64,000 bases of DNA from Allomuricauda ruestringensis DSM 13258 (GTDB lineage: Bacteria > Bacteroidota > Bacteroidia > Flavobacteriales > Flavobacteriaceae): assembly GCF_000224085.1 (NCBI RefSeq), contig NC_015945.1, positions 2,906,501-2,970,500 on the forward strand, read 5' to 3'. This document shows positions 1 to 7,920 of the stretch, piece after piece (within the stretch, counting starts at the first letter, position 1; every line of letters starts with the position of its first letter). A model generated the notes under the pieces. The model was not told the origin of the DNA and ran no database searches. It saw only the letters and a program-made list of their open reading frames with translations. The position numbers and the translations under genes were made by a program.

Positions 1-1114
1 TGGGACCCGCCACTGTGGGTTCTATGGTCGAGATGTCCAGTTCAAGGACCTTGGTGTAGGCGATACGATCCTCATCCTCCCGCCAGAGCATATTGGTCCT
101 ACAATAGGATTCCACCAATGCCAGTTGTTCTTCCGGACGATTGCTCGCCCTCATATATTCAAGGGTCTTGTCATCAATGGGGAAATAGGTGACGGTACAC
201 CCAAATTCTGGCGACATATTGCCAATGGTGGCCCGATCCGGCACGGAAAGGTGATCCAATCCTGGGCCAAAGACTTCCACAAATTTTCCCACGACCCCCT
301 CTTGCCTCAACAGATTGGCCACGGTCAATACCAGATCAGTGGCCGTGGACCCCAAGGGAAGTCTACCCTTGAGCCTAAGGCCAATGACCTCTGGCATGAT
401 AAAGTAAAGAGGTTGCCCCAATACAGCAGCCTCGGCCTCGATGCCCCCGACCCCCCAGGCCAATACACCTATTCCATTGACCATGGGTGTGTGACTATCC
501 GTCCCGACCAAGGTATCCGGAAAAAGTTCACCGTCCCTTTCGATGACACCTTTTGAGAAATATTCCAAATTGACTTGGTGGCAGATTCCCATTCCCGGGG
601 GGACCACCCTAAAATTGGAGAAGGATTTCTGTGCCCACTTCAAAAACGCATATCGCTCTTGGTTCCGTTGGTATTCCTTTTCGATGTTTCGATCATAGGA
701 ATAGGCCGTGCCAAAAAAATCCACCTGGACGGAATGGTCAATGACCAGATCAACGGGGACCAAGGGATTGATCGTTTTCGGATCCTTGCCCTTTCGAGCC
801 AACTCGGCACGTAACGATGCTATGTCGACGACAGCGGGAACACCGGTAAAGTCCTGCATCAATACCCGGGCCGGCTTAAAGGGAATATCCTTGTTGGAGG
901 GTTTGGACCCCCAATGCAAAAGGGTTTCAATATTTTCCTGGGTTACCGAGAACCCATCATGGTTCCGTAGGGCATTTTCCAATAGGATACGGATGGAAAA
1001 TGGCAATCGATCAATATCATGGCCCTGTTTTTTGAGTTCCCCAAGGCTATAATATCCATAATCTTTCCCATTTACCGTAATCTTCTTTTTTGTAATGTAA
1101 GGTGTATTTGCCAT
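1..1114 (-). CDS. acnA: Aconitate hydratase A, N-terminal part (runs off the window)
   Basis: Translating the minus strand from the ATG at 1114 gives about 371 codons, open to the window edge. The protein begins MANTPYITKKKITVNGKDYG and contains SHTPMVNGIGVLAWGVGG around residues 155-175, a signature of the AcnA/IRP1 branch of aconitases, which interconvert citrate and isocitrate on a 4Fe-4S cluster in the TCA cycle. The full protein is normally about 890-930 residues, so the cluster cysteines and the C-terminal swivel domain lie outside the window. It is separated by about 150 bp from the last gene of the upstream minus-strand operon and may have its own promoter. Family assignment is firm. 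Confidence 0.93.
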   Translation of the reverse strand, partial: MANTPYITKKKITVNGKDYGYYSLGELKKQGHDIDRLPFSIRILLENALRNHDGFSVTQENIETLLHWGSKPSNKDIPFKPARVLMQDFTGVPAVVDIASLRAELARKGKDPKTINPLVPVDLVIDHSVQVDFFGTAYSYDRNIEKEYQRNQERYAFLKWAQKSFSNFRVVPPGMGICHQVNLEYFSKGVIERDGELFPDTLVGTDSHTPMVNGIGVLAWGVGGIEAEAAVLGQPLYFIMPEVIGLRLKGRLPLGSTATDLVLTVANLLRQEGVVGKFVEVFGPGLDHLSVPDRATIGNMSPEFGCTVTYFPIDDKTLEYMRASNRPEEQLALVESYCRTNMLWREDEDRIAYTKVLELDISTIEPTVAGP

Positions 1115-1262
1115 CGGTTCATCTTTTTTTGTTCCTGTTTATATCATATCCATCTTTCAGTAAGGTAAGAAAATGTCCTTGCCCCTTAAAAGTAAAATGC
1201 TCCATATTGGGAAACCACCGCGTCTATCATGTCCGACCGTTGTTCCAGTGATTCATTTCTGG

Positions 1263-1556
1263 TCAGATAAATTGGATTTCAGCATTCACGGCCATGGTGA
1301 CAACAGCCTTGAATTCTTTCAATACGGTGAGGGTATGTTCCTTTTTTGCAGGGATGATGAACACACTGTCCTTTCCCAGTTTATGTTCGCCATCACACAT
1401 TTTTAAAAGGGCCTCTCCCTTTTTGACCATTACCACTGCTTCCCCGGTACTATGATGGTGGGGCATTACCATGCCCGGTAACCCTACGACTTCCAAAACC
1501 TTGTAGGTTTTACCTTTGACCATAACCTGTAATTCGGGCCTCTTCATTGTTTCCAT
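1263..1556 (-). CDS. Small cupin-domain protein
   Basis: This encodes 97 residues when started at METMKRP (ATG at 1556). The longer frame would begin at a TTG inside the end of the preceding gene. It has a single conserved beta-barrel cupin pattern: PHHHSTGEAVVMVKKGEA supplies the first metal-binding motif (HHH and E), and the second is the weaker PAKKEHTL. It lies 2 bp after the stop of the dioxygenase-like gene and is the last gene of the ccoN operon. Small cupins of this kind bind metals or small ligands, and the true function is unknown. A role beside the haem dioxygenase is inference from the neighbourhood only. Confidence 0.8.
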   Translation of the reverse strand: METMKRPELQVMVKGKTYKVLEVVGLPGMVMPHHHSTGEAVVMVKKGEALLKMCDGEHKLGKDSVFIIPAKKEHTLTVLKEFKAVVTMAVNAEIQFI

Positions 1557-1558
1557 AA

Positions 1559-2470
1559 TCAACTACTTTTTGTTTCTCCCCACTGTTCCTTTTCACTTTC
1601 AGTCCATAGCGCTGGGAAGAATTTGCGCTGTTGGTGGCTCGGATGTAGATACTTTTTCCATTGGGAACCCCCAGTAGCAGTTTTCTTTTCGTCTTTACTT
1701 TCCAAATAATGGGCGGCCGTCTTTAGGTGTACCAAGGGCCACTCCACATTATAGAGATGGTCGAATTCCTTGAGGATACCCAAAAGTAGGGTTGATGGGT
1801 CCTGTATGCCCTTTAGTTTATCCTGTAAGGTCTGCCCCCGTACCTTTTTGGCCAAAATCATGAAATCCTCAAGATACCTTTCCTCAAATCGCGCCAAGGT
1901 CAAGGTCCTTTTGCCCGTTTTACGATCATACCCGGCATCCCTCCAATAGATATGGTCAAAGTAATCCTGAATGGATGGTTCTTTGGGGAGTCTTTTCCTG
2001 CCTTCCGCGTTTATGAGGTTTTCCAAAGGGGTACAAAGGAGTTCGATGTATCGGAACTGGGCACTCTGAAAACCACTGGCAGGGGTCAAGGTCTTACGAA
2101 ATTCCTGGTATTCCCCATAATCCATCCCATCTTTCATGATAGCAAAGGAATCGATCAGCATTTTGGTGTAGCGTATGCAACGTTTGACCTTTGTGGCCAT
2201 CTGCTCCCAATCAACTCCCTCCCTGTATACGAGCTGCTCCAGTTCATGCCGCATCATTTTCAATAGGAGTTCGGTAACTTGGTGGTACAGGATGAAGATG
2301 GTTTCATCCTTGAACGGGGTTCGGGGCCTTTGCAGGCTCAGCAAGGTATCGACCCCTATATAATCCCAATAGGTAATGGGTGCTGCATGTAGGAGCCCTT
2401 GTAGATAGGTTTCCGGGTTCTCACCCATTTCTTGGTATTTGTTAATGATTTGATCAATCGTATCGGTCAT
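1559..2470 (-). CDS. Tryptophan 2,3-dioxygenase family haem protein
   Basis: This 303-residue protein matches the TDO fold. It has an N-terminal YWDYIGVDTLLSLQRP segment, FILYHQVTELLLKMM (His63 fits the active-site His of known TDOs), EWPLVHLKTAAHYL (His248 fits the axial haem ligand) and the ATGGS substrate loop at about 265-269. TDO opens the tryptophan indole ring with O2 to give N-formylkynurenine. No kynurenine formamidase or kynureninase is nearby. The gene sits in the cbb3 oxidase operon, 3 bp after a membrane-protein gene and just ahead of a cupin. That setting is unusual for a tryptophan catabolic gene, so a substrate other than tryptophan, or an NO/O2-linked role, is possible. Family assignment is strong; substrate is uncertain. 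Confidence 0.88.
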   Translation of the reverse strand: MTDTIDQIINKYQEMGENPETYLQGLLHAAPITYWDYIGVDTLLSLQRPRTPFKDETIFILYHQVTELLLKMMRHELEQLVYREGVDWEQMATKVKRCIRYTKMLIDSFAIMKDGMDYGEYQEFRKTLTPASGFQSAQFRYIELLCTPLENLINAEGRKRLPKEPSIQDYFDHIYWRDAGYDRKTGKRTLTLARFEERYLEDFMILAKKVRGQTLQDKLKGIQDPSTLLLGILKEFDHLYNVEWPLVHLKTAAHYLESKDEKKTATGGSQWKKYLHPSHQQRKFFPALWTESEKEQWGETKSS

Positions 2471-2473
2471 AAG

Positions 2474-2917
2474 CTATCTTTTAAAAAGTTTAGTGCCCAA
2501 AAGGGCCAGACAGACGACCTTTATGATTTCCATACCTTCGTAATACAGATGGAGGTATGAATTTTCTGGCTCCTGTCCTTGGAGCAATAGTTCCACCCGT
2601 ACATTTAAAACTGGTAGAAGCCAAACGGTCTGAAGGACCAATAAGGTCAACGGTATGGCATAAAGAATGGTTCTGGGTGAAGGAAAATGGGCCTTGCCCA
2701 CTACAAAATTGCCCAGTATGATAAGGGCAAACACCCATTCCACTTTGTTAAGGGCACTGAACACCAAGCGGCCTATGCCCAGTCCAAGGGGTACCGTTAT
2801 GCCAGGGGCCTGGAACTTGAGCCAAGCCTCCATAAAACTAATGGCCCCGATAAAACCGATCCAAAGAAAGGAAGCAGCCAGTGCAATTGGATATCGTACA
2901 TGTGCCCTCATCTCCAT
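2474..2917 (-). CDS. Small integral membrane protein, about four TM segments
   Basis: This encodes 147 residues with about four hydrophobic helices: ALAASFLWIGFIGAISFM, the LGIGRLVFSALNKVEWVFALIILGNFV stretch, LYAIPLTLLVLQTVWLLPVL and a C-terminal IIKVVCLALLG. I do not recognise a named family or catalytic motif. The gene overlaps the end of the globin gene by 10 bp and stops 3 bp before the dioxygenase-like gene, so it is translated as part of the cbb3 operon. A role in anchoring or assembling the respiratory or haem proteins would be consistent with the position but is inference. Confidence 0.75.
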   Translation of the reverse strand: MEMRAHVRYPIALAASFLWIGFIGAISFMEAWLKFQAPGITVPLGLGIGRLVFSALNKVEWVFALIILGNFVVGKAHFPSPRTILYAIPLTLLVLQTVWLLPVLNVRVELLLQGQEPENSYLHLYYEGMEIIKVVCLALLGTKLFKR

Positions 2918-3297
2918 ACATTTTTATTATGATTGGAACCGGTTGCAATGTTCTGATGGAACATTTCTGCCATTTTAGTGATCTGTTTTTTGAATTCCTC
3001 GGTTTTTTTGCCTTCAAATAATTGATCCAAGGTTTCATGGAACAATGTAACCCAGTGATCAAAATAATCCTTTTCATGGGGAAGGTCCACATGGGGCAAA
3101 AAAGGATTTCCGAAATATAAAGGATCATCGAGCAGCACGGAGTGCCAGAATCGGTACATTTTGTTCCTATGCTCGGGCCAATTCCCCTGCAAAGCCTCTT
3201 TGAATACAGGACCCAAAAGGTCATCGTTCCGTACCCCATCATAAAAGGTGTCGACAAATAGTTCAATATCATCTGCTGGCCGTATATCGCGTTTCAT
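2908..3297 (-). CDS. Group III truncated haemoglobin
   Basis: This 129-residue protein has the group III (trHbP) pattern: an N-terminal DDIELFVDTFYDGVRND helix, LLGPVFKEAL, WPEHRNKMYRFWHSVLL with the distal-side residues, then FLPHVDLPHEKDYFDHWVTLF with the proximal His. Truncated haemoglobins of this group bind O2 and NO and are usually linked to NO detoxification or oxidase protection. The start codon overlaps the stop of the upstream gene (TAATG), so it is translationally coupled inside the cbb3 operon. It is a paralogue of the damaged globin at 19.4-19.8 kb. Globin assignment is firm; the NO role rests on family knowledge and the shared operator before ccoN. Confidence 0.92.
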   Translation of the reverse strand: MKRDIRPADDIELFVDTFYDGVRNDDLLGPVFKEALQGNWPEHRNKMYRFWHSVLLDDPLYFGNPFLPHVDLPHEKDYFDHWVTLFHETLDQLFEGKKTEEFKKQITKMAEMFHQNIATGSNHNKNVWR

Positions 3298-3719
3298 TAA
3301 AAAAAGGATTTATAGAATTCAGGACTCCAGTACATGATTGCATAAAAAAGTGCGAAACCGACAAAAATGATCAAGAGGGCCCACACCCATGCGGGGATGG
3401 CCTTTGGGGTTTCCGATCCGCGGATAACGAATGAATCGTTCGTCTCACTGCCATATGCATTTATGGTAATGGGGACCTGGGTATCGACCACTTCATTGTC
3501 CTTTAGGCCGACTACGGCAATTTCAGGACCATTGCGCACCTCGAAGGGAATGGTCCGTATCCCTTCCACATTATTGGATGACCGAGCCACGATGCGCAAA
3601 CTGTGCTTGCCATCGGGTATCTTGGTGGTGTCGAGGACAAACTTCACGGGAGGGGAAAACTCGGCAAAAGGCCTGGGTTCCTCATCCAAATAAACCTTAA
3701 TGATCCTATTGTCCTCCAT
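3297..3719 (-). CDS. Tail-anchored extracytoplasmic protein of the cbb3 operon
   Basis: This encodes 140 residues with an Ig-like or beta-sandwich N-terminal part (LRIVARSSNNVEGIRTIPF and similar beta strands) and one C-terminal membrane segment, AIPAWVWALLIIFVGFALFY. It overlaps the preceding gene by 14 bp and the globin start by 1 bp. No cofactor motif (CxxCH, CxxxC or a His cluster) is present. I do not recognise the family. The position directly after the cytochrome subunits suggests an accessory or assembly subunit of this oxidase, possibly filling the role of the missing CcoQ/CcoH type proteins. Confidence 0.75.
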   Translation of the reverse strand: MEDNRIIKVYLDEEPRPFAEFSPPVKFVLDTTKIPDGKHSLRIVARSSNNVEGIRTIPFEVRNGPEIAVVGLKDNEVVDTQVPITINAYGSETNDSFVIRGSETPKAIPAWVWALLIIFVGFALFYAIMYWSPEFYKSFF

Positions 3720-3993
3720 GTTCTCTTAAATTATGATCCCAAACAATATTCTTGATGTGACCGGGATCACTCTCCTTGGGTCGTACCAAGAACTTTATAC
3801 TAAAAAATAGAGTGACCACGACCAGAACAATGGCGGACCATGTTATGACATAATCCATATTGCCTGTAGGTCCCTGTCCATGGGTGATATTTTCAAAACC
3901 TTTGGGCTGGTTTTTTTTACATAGGTCACATGCCCATGCCATCTGATGGCCCAGACCAAAAAGTATGGCGTAGATGGGAATCAATCGTTTCAT
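3706..3993 (-). CDS. Small exported/membrane protein with CDLC motif
   Basis: The 95-residue product has a signal peptide (MKRLIPIYAILFGLGHQMAWA) followed directly by ACDLCKKNQPKG, a possible metal or disulfide CxxC pair. Next comes one membrane helix (DYVITWSAIVLVVVTLFFSI) and a short charged tail. It starts 3 bp after the cytochrome subunit stop and overlaps the next gene. A CxxC just outside the membrane beside an oxidase may serve copper or haem delivery, but this is inference. The family was not recognised. Confidence 0.75.
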   Translation of the reverse strand: MKRLIPIYAILFGLGHQMAWACDLCKKNQPKGFENITHGQGPTGNMDYVITWSAIVLVVVTLFFSIKFLVRPKESDPGHIKNIVWDHNLREHGGQ

Positions 3994-3996
3994 TTC

Positions 3997-5010
3997 CTAA
4001 GGGTTTAGATCTTTGTTTATGTATTCACGTATCTTACGGACCTCTTCTTCGGTCACCTTTGAACCTGTATTGCCCCAACTGGTCCGCTCATGGGTGGCAA
4101 TGGCAGCAATCTCGGCATCAGAAAGCTGATCGGCGAAGGCCTGCATGGTCGCAAATTCAGAACGTGCATCATAGCCCTGTAAGATGATCTTGATCATCAG
4201 CTCCGGATCCTCGTCATTGACAATCTCGCTTCCTACCAAAGGTGGAAATGCACCGGCCACTCCCTTACCGTTGTCCTGGTGGCAAACGGCACAGGTCTGC
4301 AGGTATAGGGTTTCCCCATTAAGGGAACTGGTATTATTGATGTCCTTTGTATCGCCAGTTTGTTTTCGCTCCAAGGCGGGAATGAACTTTTCTTCCCGAC
4401 CATCGGGCAGATCGGTCTGTTGCAACGACTGTAGATAGGCCACCAGTTGCAATGCTTCCTTTTTGGCTATTACGGTCGTGCCCCCGGGTGGCGCAAAGGA
4501 CTCGGGAAGATTGACGACCTTGTCGTCCCCGTCAATGGAATTTGTATCAATTATTTCAAACAACCACGGATAAGAGGGCATGATCGATTGTCCAACAACC
4601 GACCGTGGATTGTACAAATGAAGCAAGTGCCAATCAATACTGGGCTGGCGTTTTCCGATATTGGTCAGGTCGGGACCTGTACGTTCACTTCCCAAAAGGG
4701 AAGGGGATTGCCTCCAAACCCCCATACGTTCCTTGCCGTAATAATAATCAGATGGAATGGAGGGACGGTCCCCCCACATGTTGTCCATTTCTATATTGCG
4801 TACCTGTTGGGTATGACAGGCGACACAACCCTCCCGGATATAAACTTCCAGGCCATTCCTTTCGCTCTGTGTCATCACGGGTTGTTGGGGCAGGGGTTGG
4901 ACATCCTGCATCTGATAGGCTGGAAACACCGCAACGATAAAACTAAGTGTTACAAACCCGACCAGGGCGGCTATGACCAATACTTTGTGATTTTTATGAA
5001 AATCGAACAT
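3997..5010 (-). CDS. ccoO: cbb3-type oxidase mono-haem subunit (CcoO) fused to a cytochrome c domain
   Basis: I chose the ATG at 5010 (MFDFHKNHKVLV), which is 10 bp after the ccoN stop and gives 337 residues. The longer frame starts inside ccoN. A membrane anchor (VLVIAALVGFVTLSFIVAVF) is followed by a CcoO-like domain with CVACH (C62, C65, H66), RTGPDL, HLYNPR and IMPSYPWLF, the last with the axial Met. A second cytochrome c domain carries CAVCH (C240, C243, H244) and a probable Met at ATMQAF (about 289). It passes electrons from c-type cytochromes to CcoN. The usual separate di-haem CcoP is absent, so the second domain probably stands in for it. Assignment to CcoO is good; the exact electron path is inferred. 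Confidence 0.88.
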   Translation of the reverse strand: MFDFHKNHKVLVIAALVGFVTLSFIVAVFPAYQMQDVQPLPQQPVMTQSERNGLEVYIREGCVACHTQQVRNIEMDNMWGDRPSIPSDYYYGKERMGVWRQSPSLLGSERTGPDLTNIGKRQPSIDWHLLHLYNPRSVVGQSIMPSYPWLFEIIDTNSIDGDDKVVNLPESFAPPGGTTVIAKKEALQLVAYLQSLQQTDLPDGREEKFIPALERKQTGDTKDINNTSSLNGETLYLQTCAVCHQDNGKGVAGAFPPLVGSEIVNDEDPELMIKIILQGYDARSEFATMQAFADQLSDAEIAAIATHERTSWGNTGSKVTEEEVRKIREYINKDLNP

Positions 5011-5020
5011 AACATTTATC

Positions 5021-6826
5021 TTAATTGTTCCCATGTTCCACTCCAGGAACACTTAAAGATTCTACAGACTTCCTTTTGTTGACCATAATATAAAAGTTAT
5101 AGGCGAAGACCAGATGCGAAGTGAACATCAACGACCCTCCAATGGCACGCCATAACCAATACGGTTTCATCAATATGACGGAATTCAGAAATGCATTGCC
5201 CTCAATCCAGCTCAGCCCTTTATAGGTACCGCCCACCATTAATGATATCATATAGGCAAAGAGTCCAACAAAGGCCATCCAGAAATGCGCCCCTACAAGG
5301 ACCTGTGGTGGTTCCTTGCCGGTAAGTTTGGGCAAAATGGTATAGATACAGGCCCAGAGTATGAAGGTAATGATACCATACATGGTCATATGCGAATGGG
5401 CCACATTGAAATCGGTAAAGTGCCACACGTAATTGGTAAACCTGAATGCTTGTACACTGCCCTGGGTGGAACCGACAAAATAAAAGATGACCCCGACCAA
5501 GAAGAAGGGCAGGACATAACTCTTCGATATGTGTCTCCAACTTCCCCTCATGGTCATCAAGAAATTGGTCGTGCCGGCCACTACAGGGATGAACATGCCC
5601 GCACTGAAGACGATGGCCGTTGTCTGCAACCACCAGGGGAGGGGGCTGAATACAAAGTGGTGCGTACCGATCATGGTGTAGAACAGCATCTGGGTCCAAA
5701 ACGCCAATACCCCCAGAGAATAGGAATAAATGGGTTTGTTCAACGAAGAGGGCAGGTAATAATAGATCAGTCCCAAGGTGAAGGTCATGAACCACATGCC
5801 TACGCCTTGGTGCATGTAATATCCCTGTATAACGGTCTCGCCCAGGCCATTGGAGAAAAAGGGCATGTATCCGATAATGGCCAATACCGTGGTCCAAATC
5901 AATGCGGCCAGCATGTACCAATTGGATACATAGATATCCGTAATCTTCCTAGAGGCGATGGTTTTATAGAAATTCCGAAATGTAATGACCAGGCCAATGG
6001 CAAAGAGCAGCATCACAGGCCAAGTGTATTCCCGGTACTCGCCACCCCCATTGTTGATTCCTGACATAAGGGAAAGAGTGCCCAGAAGTACAGCAAGATT
6101 GATCAAGCGCCAGGTCCACCATGCACTCCCATAACTATGGATCTTGGCATTTGAGGTTCGGGCGATCACAAAATAGCCAAGACCGATCATGGCCAGGGAG
6201 GCCCACCCCCAAAATACCGCGTTCGTGTGGACAGGGCGCAACCTTCCAAAGGATAACCAGGAAAAATGGTCCATTTCCGGCCACAGAAATTTCATACCCA
6301 CATATTGGCCCACCAAAGTCCCAAATACCAACCAGAACACTGATGCCCCCAAATAATAGGTAACGATCTTTTTGAGTGCATAGGGTGTCTCGATGCCCAG
6401 TGGTGTTTTTTTCTTTTCATCGAACAGAGGATTTTCAGGTTCATTGGTTACCCGACTTACCAGGCCCTTTTCATCCACAGCTCCGTGGTCACTACCAAGT
6501 TCTGTGCCTTTCAATCGGTACTTCAATCCACTTTTACGTTGCTGGAGAATGGTATCGATCTCTTCCTCTTGGAGTGCCAATAGCTCTTCGTTGAAAGCAA
6601 GGTTCTTCTTTTCGAGCTGTCGATGTTTCAACAGCTTTACATAGGAGTTGAGCCTCGCCATGAAGATGAGGACCGCAATAAAAACAACAATGAAGACCAG
6701 GACCAAAGTGCCAATTATCCCGGGACTCGTTATCCAATCTTCCGAATTCACCGTTGTAGTTTGTGCTACCGCCGTAAGGGGTAGGAAAAAGAGTGATAAA
6801 ATAAAGATCTGCCTACTATAATCCAT
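5021..6826 (-). CDS. ccoN: cbb3-type cytochrome c oxidase catalytic subunit I with N-terminal extension
   Basis: Started at MDYSRQIF (ATG 6826; the longer frame begins at a TTG inside the operator), this gives 601 residues against about 480 for typical CcoN. The first 140 residues hold a signal-like segment, one membrane helix and a charged coiled-coil-like stretch. The core has RPVHTNAVFWG (haem b His200), MHQGVG (His339), FYTMIGTHH (Tyr383, His389, His390) and HFTDFNVAHSH (His469, 477, 479). The Tyr six residues before the HH pair is the cross-linked tyrosine of cbb3 oxygen reductases, and the glutamates typical of NorB are missing. It reduces O2 at the inner membrane. It heads the operon running to about 1.26 kb. 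Confidence 0.92.
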   Translation of the reverse strand: MDYSRQIFILSLFFLPLTAVAQTTTVNSEDWITSPGIIGTLVLVFIVVFIAVLIFMARLNSYVKLLKHRQLEKKNLAFNEELLALQEEEIDTILQQRKSGLKYRLKGTELGSDHGAVDEKGLVSRVTNEPENPLFDEKKKTPLGIETPYALKKIVTYYLGASVFWLVFGTLVGQYVGMKFLWPEMDHFSWLSFGRLRPVHTNAVFWGWASLAMIGLGYFVIARTSNAKIHSYGSAWWTWRLINLAVLLGTLSLMSGINNGGGEYREYTWPVMLLFAIGLVITFRNFYKTIASRKITDIYVSNWYMLAALIWTTVLAIIGYMPFFSNGLGETVIQGYYMHQGVGMWFMTFTLGLIYYYLPSSLNKPIYSYSLGVLAFWTQMLFYTMIGTHHFVFSPLPWWLQTTAIVFSAGMFIPVVAGTTNFLMTMRGSWRHISKSYVLPFFLVGVIFYFVGSTQGSVQAFRFTNYVWHFTDFNVAHSHMTMYGIITFILWACIYTILPKLTGKEPPQVLVGAHFWMAFVGLFAYMISLMVGGTYKGLSWIEGNAFLNSVILMKPYWLWRAIGGSLMFTSHLVFAYNFYIMVNKRKSVESLSVPGVEHGNN

Positions 6827-6840
6827 TATATTTCTTAAAT

Positions 6841-6856
6841 AGGACAATTTTGTCCT
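6841..6856. promoter_or_regulatory. Inverted-repeat operator before ccoN
   Basis: AGGACAATTTTGTCCT has 6-bp arms around a 4-bp spacer. On the coding strand it is embedded in the context AATAAAGGACA, identical to that before ric and the Rrf2 gene. It lies only 15 bp before the ccoN ATG, so bound protein would probably sit at or after the transcription start and repress. The regulator is inferred to be the Rrf2 protein at 23.1-23.6 kb. Confidence 0.65.
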
Positions 6857-6883
6857 TTATTTATTTAATTTTTTTTTAACCTT

Positions 6884-7195
6884 TCAAACCGATAGTTGCT
6901 TTAAACAACCTTTCCGGAGGTTGGTATTAAGTGTCTGGATATAGACGCCCACCAAGTTGGTCATGGCTCCCCTTTGTACAAAAATGCCCCGAAATAAATC
7001 GTTCAACTCACATGTGGCCCCCAATTGGAATTTTTTGGTACTCCCACTGACAGGACAATTCACGCCACATTCTTGGGCAGTGGGATTCCTTTGGTCCATT
7101 GGCGGTCCTAATGATCCAAACAATATCTCTATATAAACATTGGACCACTGGGGCGCTTCGACCATAAGTTCTTGTATGATTGATCCGTCGAACAT
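6884..7195 (-). CDS. Small hypothetical cysteine-containing protein
   Basis: This encodes 103 residues with the segments QECGVNCPVSGSTKKFQLG and ATCELNDLFRGIF. There are four cysteines and no signal peptide or membrane helix. No family was recognised. The case for a real gene is its promoter. A TATCTTTG -7 box (7216-7223 on the minus strand) and an operator (7239-7254) lie just upstream, with the same 16-bp spacing found before the Rrf2 gene. The gene stands alone, upstream of ccoN on the same strand, and could be co-transcribed with it. It may be a small NO-induced protein, but this is inference. Confidence 0.6.
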   Translation of the reverse strand: MFDGSIIQELMVEAPQWSNVYIEILFGSLGPPMDQRNPTAQECGVNCPVSGSTKKFQLGATCELNDLFRGIFVQRGAMTNLVGVYIQTLNTNLRKGCLKQLSV

Positions 7196-7215
7196 AGTTG
7201 GAATAGGATTTAGGA

Positions 7216-7254
7216 CAAAGATAACACTAAAAATAAATCGGACAAAAATGTCTT
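7216..7254 (-). promoter_or_regulatory. Promoter with Rrf2-type operator for the 6.9-7.2 kb gene
   Basis: Read on the minus strand, AAGACATTTTTGTCCG (7254-7239) is followed after 16 bp by TATCTTTG (7223-7216), a Bacteroidota -7 box, and the ATG is about 20 bp further. The Rrf2 gene promoter at 23585-23623 has the same layout. The operator would overlap the -33 region. Confidence 0.65.
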
Positions 7255-7337
7255 AAATAATTATCCATGAAAAAATTTAATGTATCATTTCTTAGTTGAT
7301 CAGGATGGTAGGATAAGATTATATACGGTTGAAAAAT

Positions 7338-7369
7338 AAAGGACCATACTAAAAAAGGCATGGTCCTTT
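7338..7369 (-). terminator. Intrinsic terminator after the DoxX-like gene
   Basis: The inverted repeat AAAGGACCAT / ATGGTCCTTT (10 bp) has a 12-nt loop. On the minus strand it is followed by ATTTTTC. It lies about 90 bp past the stop of the DoxX-like gene. Confidence 0.7.
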
Positions 7370-7457
7370 GAAGGCATCATGAGTAAAAAATTGTGCCTGT
7401 ATCGTTGTTCAATAATTTCACAATGTGTTCACTTGGTCAACATTTTTCACAGGAAGT

Positions 7458-7820
7458 CTACTCGGATAATTTTACCAAGGACAGGGCCGCAATGGCCATG
7501 ACCAAATCCCTTACAGCGACATCCAGGTGATTTCCGGTCACGATCAGGACCAATGCGATCAAAACCAGCCATAGAGCGACAATGTAACCACCAATTTGAG
7601 GGCGTACCAAAACCACTATTCCAGCGGCAATCTCAATCACCCCTATAGTGCCCATAAAAATTCCAATATCCACGGGCAATAGTTCAACAAGGCCTGTTGA
7701 CATATATTGGGACCAATCGGTCAATACATTCGTAAACTTATCCAATCCAGCTACGATTGGAACAATACCAAAGGTGTATTTCAATAAATTTTGCACTTTT
7801 TGTACATTAGCAAGTATCAT
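7458..7820 (-). CDS. DoxX-like small membrane protein
   Basis: This encodes 120 residues with four predicted membrane helices: YTFGIVPIVAGLDKF, IFMGTIGVIEIAAGIVVLV, GGYIVALWLVLIALVLIVTG and a C-terminal DLVMAIAALSLVKL. The length and helix pattern fit DoxX/DoxD-like quinone-associated membrane proteins, although the sequence match is judged by eye. It is a single gene with its own terminator. Upstream, near 7868, is a GGTTACAAAAATG half-site shared with other promoters in this area. Function is not established. Confidence 0.75.
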   Translation of the reverse strand: MILANVQKVQNLLKYTFGIVPIVAGLDKFTNVLTDWSQYMSTGLVELLPVDIGIFMGTIGVIEIAAGIVVLVRPQIGGYIVALWLVLIALVLIVTGNHLDVAVRDLVMAIAALSLVKLSE

Positions 7821-7920
7821 AATTTTAGTATTTATTTGTACCCTTTAGATGCAGATATTGAGAAGGGGTTACAAAAATGATGTAGTGAAGCCGTTCCTGT
7901 CCTAGGTTTTGGAAGTGGAC

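Noticed and set aside
5285..6064. Long plus-strand frame (259 codons) opposite ccoN
   Set aside because: It is antisense to a strongly conserved gene, has no recognisable domain and an unusual His/Gly-rich composition typical of a shadow frame.
5021..6826. ccoN considered as a nitric oxide reductase (NorB) because of its NO-regulon context
   Set aside because: The cross-linked Tyr of cbb3 oxidases is present before the HH pair and the NorB glutamates are absent.
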